Source: Trueperaceae bacterium (lineage in GTDB: Bacteria; Deinococcota; Deinococci; Deinococcales; Trueperaceae). Taken from it: a DNA stretch of 64,000 nt. How positions within the stretch are numbered: position 1 is the first letter of the stretch; every line of letters starts with the position of its first letter. Shown here piece by piece: positions 7,759 to 15,604 of this stretch. The notes beneath the pieces were generated by a model. The model was given only the letters and a program-made list of their open reading frames with translations, did no database searches and was not told where the DNA came from. A program made the position numbers and the translations under genes. The stretch is from NCBI GenBank assembly GCA_036381035.1, contig DASVDQ010000065.1, positions 45,307 through 109,306 of the forward strand, written 5' to 3'.

Positions 7759-9072
7759 GTGGCCCAGGAGACCCGTACCGAGCCGAGGCGCCTGCGCCGC
7801 GAGCTGGGCGTCTTCGGCGCCGTCCTGCTGGGCCTCGGCTCGATCGTCGGGACGGGCGTGTTCGTCTCGCTCGGCGTCGCCGCCGGCGTGGCCGGGCCCG
7901 CGGTGCTGCTGGCCATCGTCATCGGCGCGGCGCTGGCCTCGTGCAACGGCCTCTCGAGCGCCCAGCTCGCCGCCGACCACCCCGTCTCCGGCGGCACCTA
8001 CGAGTACGGCTACAGGTACCTACGCCCGTGGCTCGGCTTCCTGGCGGGCGTGACGTTCCTGCTGGCGAAGAGCGCGTCGGCCGCGACGGCGGCGCTGGGG
8101 TTCGCCGGCTACCTGCTCGGCCTGCTGGGCGCGCCGGCGGGCTGGAGCGTGCCGCTGGCCGTGGCGGCGGTGGCAGCGCTCACGGCCGTGGTGCTGGCGG
8201 GCATCCGGCGCTCGAACGCCGTGAACGTGGCCATCGTCTCGGCCACGCTGCTGAGCCTCCTCGCCTTCGTGGTGGCGGGCGCGCCCGCGGCCGCGGCGAA
8301 CGGCGCCGTCAACCTCGTGCCGTTCCTCGACCCGGAGCCAGGCACCTCGCCGCTCGTCGCCCTGCTCAGGGCCTCGGCGCTGATGTTCGTGGCGTTCACC
8401 GGCTACGGACGCATCGCGACGCTCGGCGAGGAGGTCGTGGAGCCGCGCCGGACGATCCCGCGGGCCATCGTCACGGCCCTCGTCGTCGTGATGGTCCTCT
8501 ACGGGCTCGTCGGCCTCGTGGGCGTGGGGTCTGTCGGGGCCGACGGCCTGGCGCGGGTCGAGGGACGAGCGGCGCCCCTGGAGCTGGCCGCGCGCTCCTT
8601 CGGCTCCCCCTTGGTCGCGCGGGTCGTGGCCGTCGGCGCCGTGACGGCGATGCTCGGCGTGGCGCTCAACCTGGTCCTCGGCCTCTCGCGCGTGCTGCTG
8701 GCGATGGGCCGCCGCGGCGACGCCCCGCGAGCGTTCGGCCGCCTCGACGCCGGCGGGACGACGCCCACTGCGGCGGTGGTCGCGGTGGGCGCGGCGGTGG
8801 CGCTGCTGGCCCTCCTGGGCGACGTGCGCACGACCTGGTCGTTCAGCGCGTTCACGGTGCTCGTCTACTACGCGGTCACGAACCTCGCGGCCCTGGCGCT
8901 GCCCCCAGCCGCGCGGACGTTCCCGCGCGCCGCGGCGTGGCTGGGTCTCGTCGGCTGCCTCGGCCTGGCGTTCTTCGTGGAGGCGCGCGTGTGGCTCGTG
9001 GGCGTGGGCCTGCTCGGCGGCGCCGTGCTGCTGAGGGCGCTCGTCAGAGGCGCGGGACGCAACTCGACCTGA
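7759..9072 (+). CDS. APC-superfamily amino acid permease
   Basis: The product (437 residues from this GTG) is an integral membrane protein with about twelve hydrophobic segments. It shows the APC signature GLGSIVGTGVFVSLG in the first helix, the second-helix NGLSSAQLAADHPVSGGTYEYGY pattern of amino acid permeases, and FTGYGRIATLGEEV in helix six. It probably imports or exchanges an amino acid or amine. A GTG at 7702 would add 19 residues, but that stretch does not look coding, and the later start puts the first helix in the usual place and has a TACCCT -10-like box (7748-7753) just upstream. It stands alone, convergent with the next gene. Confidence 0.85.
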   Translation: MAQETRTEPRRLRRELGVFGAVLLGLGSIVGTGVFVSLGVAAGVAGPAVLLAIVIGAALASCNGLSSAQLAADHPVSGGTYEYGYRYLRPWLGFLAGVTFLLAKSASAATAALGFAGYLLGLLGAPAGWSVPLAVAAVAALTAVVLAGIRRSNAVNVAIVSATLLSLLAFVVAGAPAAAANGAVNLVPFLDPEPGTSPLVALLRASALMFVAFTGYGRIATLGEEVVEPRRTIPRAIVTALVVVMVLYGLVGLVGVGSVGADGLARVEGRAAPLELAARSFGSPLVARVVAVGAVTAMLGVALNLVLGLSRVLLAMGRRGDAPRAFGRLDAGGTTPTAAVVAVGAAVALLALLGDVRTTWSFSAFTVLVYYAVTNLAALALPPAARTFPRAAAWLGLVGCLGLAFFVEARVWLVGVGLLGGAVLLRALVRGAGRNST

Positions 9073-9129
9073 CGGCGGCCACGCCGCTAGGCACGTCGAG
9101 CGGCGCCGTCCGATCGCCCGCCCGGCGCC

Positions 9130-9735
9130 TCAGTTCGGCAGGATCATCGTGAGGCTCACCAGGTCGGGGGCCTCGACGTCGGTCGCGTGTACGTGCGAGA
9201 CGTCGTCCGTCTCGTCGAGGACCACGGTCCAGGCCACCCAGTTCCAGCCGGCGTCGAAGCTGGCTTCGATGGTCGCGCCCTCGTCGACGCAGCCCCCGTC
9301 CGTGGCGCTGATCTCGACCGGCGCGGAGGCGTAGAGGAACCAGTAGACGGTGTGCTCCGCGAACGTCGTCACGTCGAAGTCGGGGAGCGCCTGGTCGGTG
9401 AGTAGCCCCGGGAAGATGCCGTCGGCGGTGAGCACGGCGATGCCGGGGGACGTGATGAAGTCGAAGGTCACCGGCGTGACCTCGACCGTCTCGTCGGAGA
9501 CGTCCACGGGGCACTGCGTCGGGTCGGTGCCGAGCAGCAGCTGGTCCGCGGGGACGAGGATGCTCTCGAGGACCTCGTCTGCCTCGACGAAGTCGATGTG
9601 GAGGCCGCCGTCCTCGTCGATGGCGACGGGCGGGCCCACGAACACGTTCTCCTCCACCTCGACGAGGGCCTCCGGCCCTACCGGATGAGGCTGGGCCGCG
9701 AGCGGCACGACCAGCGGCGGGGCGTAGACGAGCAT
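9130..9735 (-). CDS. Paralogue of adjacent lipoprotein, apparently without signal peptide
   Basis: The 201-residue product aligns along its length with the mature part of the lipoprotein encoded just upstream (9804-10574): both share a YAPP start, a PVA/LIxEDG turn, C-P-V-x-x-S-D-E-x-V-x-V-T-P, GxNWVxW and a DETDxxSH ending. Unlike its neighbour it has no signal peptide, no lipobox and no ribosome site before the only in-frame ATG. It therefore looks like a tandem duplicate that lost its 5' end, perhaps expressed only by coupling or not at all. Function unknown; the fold appears beta-rich with two conserved Cys. Confidence 0.55.
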   Translation of the reverse strand: MLVYAPPLVVPLAAQPHPVGPEALVEVEENVFVGPPVAIDEDGGLHIDFVEADEVLESILVPADQLLLGTDPTQCPVDVSDETVEVTPVTFDFITSPGIAVLTADGIFPGLLTDQALPDFDVTTFAEHTVYWFLYASAPVEISATDGGCVDEGATIEASFDAGWNWVAWTVVLDETDDVSHVHATDVEAPDLVSLTMILPN

Positions 9736-9803
9736 CGATGCGGCCAGGGCGGGGGGAGCGCCGGTGACCGGCGGGGCGCGGGCGGTGCCCGGGCGGGCAG
9801 CCG

Positions 9804-10574
9804 TCAGATGGCGGGCACGTAGGTCAGCTTCAGCTCCTGCGGCTCGTCGACGACCTCCAAGGACCTGTGGCTGAAGGTGTCGGTCTCGTCGAACACGGGT
9901 CTCCACTCCACCCAGTTCCAGCCCGCCTCGAGGTTCAGCTCGGCGTGAAGGCTCTCCTCGGTGACGCAGCCGTCGTCGGTCGCGGTCACCTCGACGGGAC
10001 CGTCGGCGTAGACGAGGCCGTAGAACGACAGGCGATCGAGTGCCGCCGAGTCGTCGAGGTCCTCCACCTCCTCTGTCGTGATCAGGCCGTAGGTGGCGCC
10101 GTGACCGGTGAGGGGGGAGATGCCGGGGACGGTGATCGCGTCGAACCCCAGCGGCGTGACCTTCACGCTCTCGTCCGACGCCGTCACCGGGCAGGCGAGC
10201 TCGTCGGCGACGACGAACTCGAGCAGCTCTGCCGCGGGCACGAGCACGGCCTCCAGCTCTTCGTCGGCCTGCGGCAGGTCGAGCTCCAGCGTCCCGTCCT
10301 CGCCGATGAGGGCGACGGGCCCGATCAACAGGCCGGGGCGGCCCTCGATCAGGGCTGCGCTCGGCGACGCGTCCTCGGACGCGATGAGGACGGCGTTGGG
10401 GTCGATCAGCGTGACCGCGGCCCCGAAGGCGGCGGGCGCGTCCGCGATGGGCGGCGCGTAGTAAGTGACCGTGATGTCGTGCGTCGGGCCGGGCGGCGTG
10501 GTCGGCGCGGCGCAGGCGGCGAGGAGCGGCGCCAGGACGGCGAGCCGCAGCGGTCTCCGGGTCGGTGAGAGCAT
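9804..10574 (-). CDS. Putative lipoprotein of unknown function
   Basis: The 256-residue protein starts with a lipoprotein signal (RRPLRLAVLAPLLAAC, lipobox LAAC near residue 20), so it should be anchored in the outer leaflet of a membrane. The mature part is acidic, rich in predicted beta strands, has two further Cys (in ELACPVT and DDGCVTEE) that may form a disulphide, and ends with a GWNWVEW motif. The ATG at 10574 was chosen for its GGAGGAGAG ribosome site. A tandem paralogue follows 68 bases downstream. I do not recognise the family. Confidence 0.75.
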   Translation of the reverse strand: MLSPTRRPLRLAVLAPLLAACAAPTTPPGPTHDITVTYYAPPIADAPAAFGAAVTLIDPNAVLIASEDASPSAALIEGRPGLLIGPVALIGEDGTLELDLPQADEELEAVLVPAAELLEFVVADELACPVTASDESVKVTPLGFDAITVPGISPLTGHGATYGLITTEEVEDLDDSAALDRLSFYGLVYADGPVEVTATDDGCVTEESLHAELNLEAGWNWVEWRPVFDETDTFSHRSLEVVDEPQELKLTYVPAI

Positions 10575-10660
10575 CTCTCCTCCGATCTTGGGCTGACCCA
10601 GGCTCGTACGGTCGTCCCCTTGGCTCGGTGAAGTTCGCGACTCGCGGTGCCTGCCCCCGC

Positions 10661-10714
10661 TTGACAAGCGCGCGCTCGGCGCCTACCTTATACGCACGTT
10701 TCATACGCCCGTTT
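10661..10714 (+). promoter_or_regulatory. Promoter and direct-repeat operator before TetR gene
   Basis: TTGACA (10661-10666) is followed after 17 bases by TACCTT (10684-10689, TANNNT type). Directly downstream come two 12-base repeats, ATACGCACGTTT (10690-10701) and ATACGCCCGTTT (10703-10714), 13 bases apart and each imperfectly palindromic (ATACG/CGTTT). This is a plausible double operator for the TetR protein encoded 36 bases downstream. Confidence 0.6.
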
Positions 10715-10749
10715 GAAGGCGGCGATCGGGCGCCGCCGGAGGAGCCCTG

Positions 10750-11460
10750 ATGGCGGAACCGGTCCGCACGGCCAGCGAGCAGTCGAAGCGCTCGACGCGC
10801 GAGGCGATCCTCGATGCCGCGTTCGCGATCCTCGCGCGGGACGGCTACGGGGCCCTCACCGCCCGCAGCGTCGCGCAGGAGGCCGGCACGAACCTGGCGC
10901 TCGTCAACTACTACTTCGGCGGCAAGAAGGGCCTGCTGCTCGCGCTCTACGAGAAGCTCGAGCGGGAGCGGCGGGAGCGGCAGCTCGCGCTCTACGCCGA
11001 CGACGGCCGCCCGCTCTCTGCCAAGTGGCGCCAGGCGGTCGAGTACTACAGGAAGGACCTCGCCGACGGCTTCGTGCGCGTGCACCACGAGCTCCAGGCG
11101 CAGGGCTACAGCGACGACCGGCTGGCCGAGCCGGCGCGGCGACGCGCGACCTCGTGGTTCGAGCTCCTCGCCGAGGCGGCGGAGCGGTACCTGCCGCCGC
11201 TGGGCGTGGAGGTCCCGCCCCGCGATGTCGTCATCGCCCTCGGCGCCTTCTGGTACGGGATGGAGCAGCACCACCTCATCGGGGTGCCGGAAGGCGACCT
11301 GCCCTACTTCGACCTACTGGAGCGCATCGGCGCCTGGCTGGAGGAGCGGGAGGCCGCCGCGAGGCTGGGCGAGGGGACGCGTCCCGGCGCCGGAGAGGGC
11401 GCCCGCGCCGAGCCTGACGAGGACGAGGACGCGGGCGTCGGGCGCGGGAGGCGTCGGTGA
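10750..11460 (+). CDS. TetR-family transcriptional regulator
   Basis: The 236-residue protein has an N-terminal TetR helix-turn-helix (about residues 14-60; STREAILDAAFAILARDGY, LTARSVAQEAGTNLALVNYYFGGKKGLL). The C-terminal ligand domain is family-typical in length and ends in a charged tail rich in Glu, Asp and Arg. A GGAGGAG ribosome site precedes the ATG. Its last codon overlaps the alpha/beta hydrolase start in a GTGA junction, so it leads the operon and most likely represses it through the repeats at 10690-10714. The effector is unknown; a hydrophobic substrate or product of the hydrolase/glycosyltransferase genes is a fair guess. Confidence 0.9.
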   Translation: MAEPVRTASEQSKRSTREAILDAAFAILARDGYGALTARSVAQEAGTNLALVNYYFGGKKGLLLALYEKLERERRERQLALYADDGRPLSAKWRQAVEYYRKDLADGFVRVHHELQAQGYSDDRLAEPARRRATSWFELLAEAAERYLPPLGVEVPPRDVVIALGAFWYGMEQHHLIGVPEGDLPYFDLLERIGAWLEEREAAARLGEGTRPGAGEGARAEPDEDEDAGVGRGRRR

Positions 11461-12371
11461 GGGCCCTCGCACCCAGGCTGAGCGGGTACGCGACGAACCC
11501 CGTGGACGGCGTGCGCTCCCACTACGAGGTCTTCGGTCCGGAGCGCGCGGAGCGCACGGTGCTGCTCCTCCCCACCTGGTCGCTGGTCCACAGCCGCATC
11601 TGGAAGATGCAGGTCCCCTTCCTCGCGCGCAGCGGCTACCGGGTCGTGACCTTCGACGGACGCGGCAACGGCCTCTCCGACCTGCCTGCGACCGGGTACG
11701 GGCCGCGCGACTACACGAACGATGCCCTGGCGGTCATCGACGCTTGCGGCGTCGAGCGGGCCGACGTCGTCGGCTTCTCCGCCGGCGCCCGCACCGCCAC
11801 CTACCTCGCGGGCCTGCACCCCGAGCGGGTGGCGACGGTCGTGTACATCGCCCCGTCCATGGCCCCGCGCGCCGCGGGCAAGCGCCAGATCGAGCCGTTC
11901 CTCGCCGAGCCACCCGACCGCGAGGGCTGGAACAAGTACAACGCGGTGCACTGGCGCGAGGACATCGAGGACTTCGTCCGCTGGTTCGCGGCGCAGGTCC
12001 ACCTCGAGCCCCACTCCACGAAGCCTCAGGACGACACGCTGGCTTGGTCCCGTGGCACCACCCCGGAGGTCCTCGTCCGCACCGTCGTAGAGGGCGGCAT
12101 GCCGGAGCTGCGTGAGCTCTGGGAGCTCGTCGCCGTGCCCGTCCTCTTCGTGCACGGCGACGACGACCGCATCATCCCGCTCGCGAACACCCTCGAGCTC
12201 GCCGCTGACCTCCCTCAGGCCGAGCTCGTCGTGTTCGAGGGCAGCGGCCACGCCCCGCAGGTGCGCGACCCGGTCCGCTTCAACCTCCTCCTGAGGGACT
12301 TCCTCGAGCGGACGGCCGCCCCGCCGGTCGCTCGCAACCGAGGGGAGGCGGCTGCCCATGCGGGCGCTTGA
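11457..12371 (+). CDS. Alpha/beta-fold hydrolase
   Basis: The 304-residue protein is a canonical alpha/beta hydrolase. The nucleophile elbow is GFSAG with Ser108, the acid is in HGDDDRIIP and the histidine in GSGHAPQVRDP, so the triad is complete. The oxyanion region HSRIWKMQVPFLA precedes. GTG at 11457 overlaps the TetR stop by four bases. The next gene begins 14 bases before this one ends and its first 290 residues are a clear paralogue. Esterase, lactonase or C-C hydrolase activity cannot be told apart from sequence alone. Confidence 0.88.
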   Translation: MRALAPRLSGYATNPVDGVRSHYEVFGPERAERTVLLLPTWSLVHSRIWKMQVPFLARSGYRVVTFDGRGNGLSDLPATGYGPRDYTNDALAVIDACGVERADVVGFSAGARTATYLAGLHPERVATVVYIAPSMAPRAAGKRQIEPFLAEPPDREGWNKYNAVHWREDIEDFVRWFAAQVHLEPHSTKPQDDTLAWSRGTTPEVLVRTVVEGGMPELRELWELVAVPVLFVHGDDDRIIPLANTLELAADLPQAELVVFEGSGHAPQVRDPVRFNLLLRDFLERTAAPPVARNRGEAAAHAGA

Positions 12372-14499
12372 ACCGCGCTCCTCCGGCTTCGCGGTCAACC
12401 CGTGCGACGGCGTGCGCGTGCGCTACGAGGTCTTCGGGCCCGAGGACGCCGAGAGGACCGTGGTCTTCGCGCCCGCGGGGCTGTTCGCGCACGGACGACT
12501 CTGGAAGATGCAGGTGCCGTTCTTCGCCCACCGCGGCTACCGCGTCGTGACGTACGACGCCCGCGGCAGCGGCGGGTCGGACCGGCCGGACACCGGCTAC
12601 ACGCCGCAGCGCTTCGAGGAGGACCTGCTGGCCGTGCTCGACGAGGTCGGCGTCCGGCGCGCGGCGTTCGTGGGCATGACCTGGGCACTGCGTTGGCTCG
12701 GTCCCCTGGCGGCGCACCGGCCCGACCTGGTCTCGCACCTGATCACGGTCGGGTCGTTCCCGACCTTCCAGAACACGCGCGTCTTCGCGCCGGACGAGGT
12801 GGAGGCGGTCCTCGAGCGCTTCATGGCCCCCGTCGAGCCGGGCGCGCCCGTCGACTGGCGCGGCGCCGACATCCGCGACAGGTGGCCCGAGGTGGCCGCC
12901 TGGCAGGCCAACGAGGACCTCGTCGAGCCGCACTCGACCAAGGCGGTCGAGGACCTGACGGCCTGGGCGCGGGAGGCCGAGGGCCGCCACATGCTCGCCT
13001 CCTGCCTGGAGCTGACGTCGAGCGACCCCAACGACTACTTCGCGCGCATCCCCTGCCCGGTGCTGGTGGTCCACGGCGAGCTGGACCCGGCCATCGAGCT
13101 GGCCACGGCGGTGCGCGTGCACGAGGCCATCCCCGGCTCGGAGCTGGTCGTGTTCGAGGGGAGCGGCCACGTGCCCGTGGTGCGCGACCCGGTGAGGAGC
13201 AACCTCATGTTCCAGGAGTTCATCGAGAGGGGAACGGGGGCCCGCCCGGGCGGCCGCACGTCGTGGCGAAGGGCCCTGGCCCGCACCAAGAAGCGCGCCC
13301 TGTTCATCAGCAGCCCCATCGGCCTGGGCCACTCGCAGCGCGACGTCGCGATCGCCAAGGAGCTGCGGCGCCTCGTGCCCGACCTCGAGGTCGACTGGCT
13401 GGCACAGCACCCGGTCACGCGCGTGCTGGAGGCGAACGGCGAGAGGATCCACCCGGCGAGCCGCCTGCTGGCCGGCGAGTCGCCCCACATCGAGTCACTG
13501 ATGGGCGCCCACCACGAGCTGAACGTCTTCCAGGCGATCCGCCAGATGGACGAGATCCTGCTGGCGAACTTCCACGTCTTCCACGAGGTCGCGTCGGCCG
13601 AGCCTTACGACCTCTGGGTGTGCGACGAGGCGTGGGAGGTCGACTACTACCTGCACGAGAACCCCGAGCTGAAGACCGCGCCCTTCGCGTGGCTGACGGA
13701 CTTCGTGGGCTACCTGCCGATGGTCGAGGACGACGGCGGACGCGAGGCTTACGTCACCGCCGACTACAACGCCGAGATGATCGAGCAGGTCGAGCGGTTC
13801 CGGCGCGTGCGCGACGTGGCCATCTACATCGGCGAGGAGGCCGACATCGTGCCGGACGCGTTCGGCCCGGGCCTCCCCCTGATCCGCGACTGGCTGCCGG
13901 AGCACTTCACGCTGGGCGGGTACGTGCGCTACTTCGACCCGGCCGACCTCGGCGACCGCCGAGACCTGCGGGCCGAGTTCGGCTTCGGGATGGGCGAGCG
14001 CGTGGCCGTGGCGGCGGTGGGTGGCACCAGCGTGGGCGCTTCGCTGCTCAGGCGCATCGCCTCGGCGTTCCCCGCCATGCGGGAGCGCGTGCAGGGGCTC
14101 AGGCTCGTCGTCGTGTGCGGCCCGCGCATCGACCCGGCGTCCATGCCTGCTATGGAGGGCGTCGAGTACCGGGGCTACGTCCACGACCTCTACCGCATGC
14201 TGGCGGCCGCGGACGCGGCGTTCGTGCAGGGCGGCCTGTCGACGACGATGGAGCTCGTCGCGGCCCGGGTGCCGTTCCTCTACTTCCCGCTGGGCCTCCA
14301 CTTCGAGCAGAACCGGCACGTGGCGCATCGCCTCGAGCGCTACGGGGTGCCGGCCTGGGCGCGCGTGAGCTTCGCCGAGGCCGAGCCCGAGCTGCTCGCC
14401 GACCGGCTCGCGCGGCTGCTGGACGCTCCTCCTCAGTACGCGCCGGTCGAGGGCGGCGGCGCGCGGCGGGCCGCCGAGAGGATCGCCGCGCTGCTGTGA
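12358..14499 (+). CDS. Fusion of degenerate alpha/beta hydrolase and UGT-type glycosyltransferase
   Basis: The 713-residue protein joins two domains. Residues 1-290 are a paralogue of the preceding hydrolase, but the elbow GFSAG is GMTWA here: Thr108 sits exactly where Ser108 is, and the second Gly is lost; the Asp (HGELDPA) and His (EGSGHVPV) remain. Residues from about 311 form a GT-B glycosyltransferase: KRALFISSPIGLGHSQRD start, then the nucleotide-sugar half with VEYRGYVHDLYRMLAAADAAFVQGGLSTTMELVAA, like MGT/UGT enzymes acting on lipophilic acceptors. No stop or start separates the halves. The hydrolase half may act as a binding or scaffold domain. It closes the TetR operon. Confidence 0.85.
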   Translation: MRALEPRSSGFAVNPCDGVRVRYEVFGPEDAERTVVFAPAGLFAHGRLWKMQVPFFAHRGYRVVTYDARGSGGSDRPDTGYTPQRFEEDLLAVLDEVGVRRAAFVGMTWALRWLGPLAAHRPDLVSHLITVGSFPTFQNTRVFAPDEVEAVLERFMAPVEPGAPVDWRGADIRDRWPEVAAWQANEDLVEPHSTKAVEDLTAWAREAEGRHMLASCLELTSSDPNDYFARIPCPVLVVHGELDPAIELATAVRVHEAIPGSELVVFEGSGHVPVVRDPVRSNLMFQEFIERGTGARPGGRTSWRRALARTKKRALFISSPIGLGHSQRDVAIAKELRRLVPDLEVDWLAQHPVTRVLEANGERIHPASRLLAGESPHIESLMGAHHELNVFQAIRQMDEILLANFHVFHEVASAEPYDLWVCDEAWEVDYYLHENPELKTAPFAWLTDFVGYLPMVEDDGGREAYVTADYNAEMIEQVERFRRVRDVAIYIGEEADIVPDAFGPGLPLIRDWLPEHFTLGGYVRYFDPADLGDRRDLRAEFGFGMGERVAVAAVGGTSVGASLLRRIASAFPAMRERVQGLRLVVVCGPRIDPASMPAMEGVEYRGYVHDLYRMLAAADAAFVQGGLSTTMELVAARVPFLYFPLGLHFEQNRHVAHRLERYGVPAWARVSFAEAEPELLADRLARLLDAPPQYAPVEGGGARRAAERIAALL

Positions 14500-14520
14500 G
14501 GGTCGGGCGTAACGGCGGAG

Positions 14521-14620
14521 GGCTGAGGCGGGAGAGCGAGGCCGAGGGCTCGCGAGCGAGGTCTGGGGCGTGAGAGCGAGGTCTAGGGCGTGAGAGCGAG
14601 GTCTGGGGCGTGAGAGCGAG
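14521..14620. repeat. Five-copy 20-base tandem repeat
   Basis: Five consecutive 20-base units each end in GAGCGAG. The last three (14561, 14581, 14601) read GTCTGGGGCGTGAGAGCGAG with one G/A change in the middle copy; the first two are degenerate. The array fills the gap between the glycosyltransferase fusion and the LuxR-type gene and overlaps the latter's annotated start. Confidence 0.9.
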
Positions 14621-15326
14621 GACCAGGTCGCGTACCGACGCCGCGTCGACCTCGGTGGCCCTGCGCCCCGACGCCGCGCCGGCCTCGGCGCCACGGCGGC
14701 CCGTCGCCGGGCCGTCTTCGGCGGGCCCGCGGTCCGTCGCCGGGCCGTCTTCGGCGGGCCCGCGGTCCGGCGCCGGGCACAGGGCCGTCGGCAGGCGCTT
14801 CGCGCCGCGGTCCCGCGCTCAGCACGAGGCGACCGACGCGGCCGATGTCCTGGCGTGGCTGCTCGGCCCGTCCGCGACCGGCCAGGACGGCCGGTCGCTG
14901 CGGTTGTGCCTGCTCGTCACCGACGACGAGCGCCTCGGCGCCCTCCTGGCCGGCATCGCCGCCCTCGTCCGCGACGGCTCCCCCGGGACCGGCGGGCCGG
15001 CTGCGGTCGCCGCTGGCGCGCTGCCGGCGGGCCGTCGGCCCTCCGCCGACGAGGCTTCGCCCGCCGGGGCCCCTCTCGGCCCCGACCTGTCCGAGCTCAC
15101 GCTCCGCGAGCTCGACGTCCTCGACCTCGTCGCCCGCGGCCACGACAACGCCACGATCGCGGGCCTGCTGGGCCTCAGCCCCCGCACCGTTAGGAACCAC
15201 CTCAACAGCGTCTTCAGCAAGCTGAACGTGGCGTACCGGCCGCAGGCGGTGGTGCTCGCCCGCGAGGCCGGGCTCGGCACCGGGACGCCGCGCTACGCGG
15301 ACCGCCCCGCGCGACCGACGCGCTGA
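14610..15326 (+). CDS. LuxR/FixJ-type DNA-binding protein with low-complexity N-terminus
   Basis: The C-terminal 60 residues (about 163-222) are a clear LuxR-type helix-turn-helix: LTLRELDVLDLVARGHDNATIAGLLGLS then PRTVRNHLNSVFSKLNV. Residues 97-122, SLRLCLLVTDDERLGALL and on, resemble the first strand and acidic pocket of a response-regulator receiver, but the rest of such a domain is missing. Residues 1-75 are Ala/Pro/Arg-rich and include two copies of VAGPSSAGPRS encoded by an exact 33-base repeat. The true start is uncertain and may lie downstream of the GTG used here. It may bind the inverted repeats at 15460-15489. Confidence 0.65.
   Translation: MRARTRSRTDAASTSVALRPDAAPASAPRRPVAGPSSAGPRSVAGPSSAGPRSGAGHRAVGRRFAPRSRAQHEATDAADVLAWLLGPSATGQDGRSLRLCLLVTDDERLGALLAGIAALVRDGSPGTGGPAAVAAGALPAGRRPSADEASPAGAPLGPDLSELTLRELDVLDLVARGHDNATIAGLLGLSPRTVRNHLNSVFSKLNVAYRPQAVVLAREAGLGTGTPRYADRPARPTR
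14701..14766. repeat. Exact 33-base tandem duplication within the LuxR-type gene
   Basis: Positions 14701-14733 and 14734-14766 are identical. The duplication keeps frame and encodes two copies of an 11-residue Ala/Gly/Pro/Ser/Arg unit. A partial third copy starts at 14767. Confidence 0.92.
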
Positions 15327-15459
15327 GCCGACGGACCGTACCGGGTCGCCCGGGGCGGCCCCGCTCGTGTCGCGCCCTGCCGGTCGGCGCCGGGTCGGCG
15401 GCCCGCAGCCGGCGCGCGGAAACGCGTCGGCCGCGGCGTTGGTGCGCGCGCCGCTCCGG

Positions 15460-15489
15460 CTGGTACCCGCGTACCAGGCCGGCCTGGTA
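15460..15489. promoter_or_regulatory. Triple alternating inverted repeat, candidate operator
   Basis: Three half-sites alternate in direction at a fixed 12-base step: CTGGTA (15460), TACCAG (15472) and CTGGTA (15484). The first pair makes an 18-base hairpin with a CCGC loop; the second pair makes an 18-base perfect palindrome centred on GGCCGGCC. It lies between the LuxR-type gene and the methanethiol oxidase gene, 115 bases before the latter's start. Confidence 0.6.
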
Positions 15490-15604
15490 GGCAGGACTCA
15501 AGACCGGGGCCGCCGCGGGCGCCTAGCATCCGGGCAGCTAGCCGCGGCGCCCGGACCAACCGGCCCGCAAGCCGACACGTGTCGCCCCCTGGAAGGGGTG
15601 ACCC

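Noticed and set aside
12402..14573. 723-codon plus-strand frame overlapping the hydrolase-glycosyltransferase fusion
   Set aside because: It is the shifted shadow of the fusion gene: Arg/Gly/Pro/Ala-rich with no domain, while the fusion frame has clear motifs.
14521..14620. CRISPR-like array
   Set aside because: Units are 20 bases, contiguous and without spacers, so it is a simple tandem repeat.
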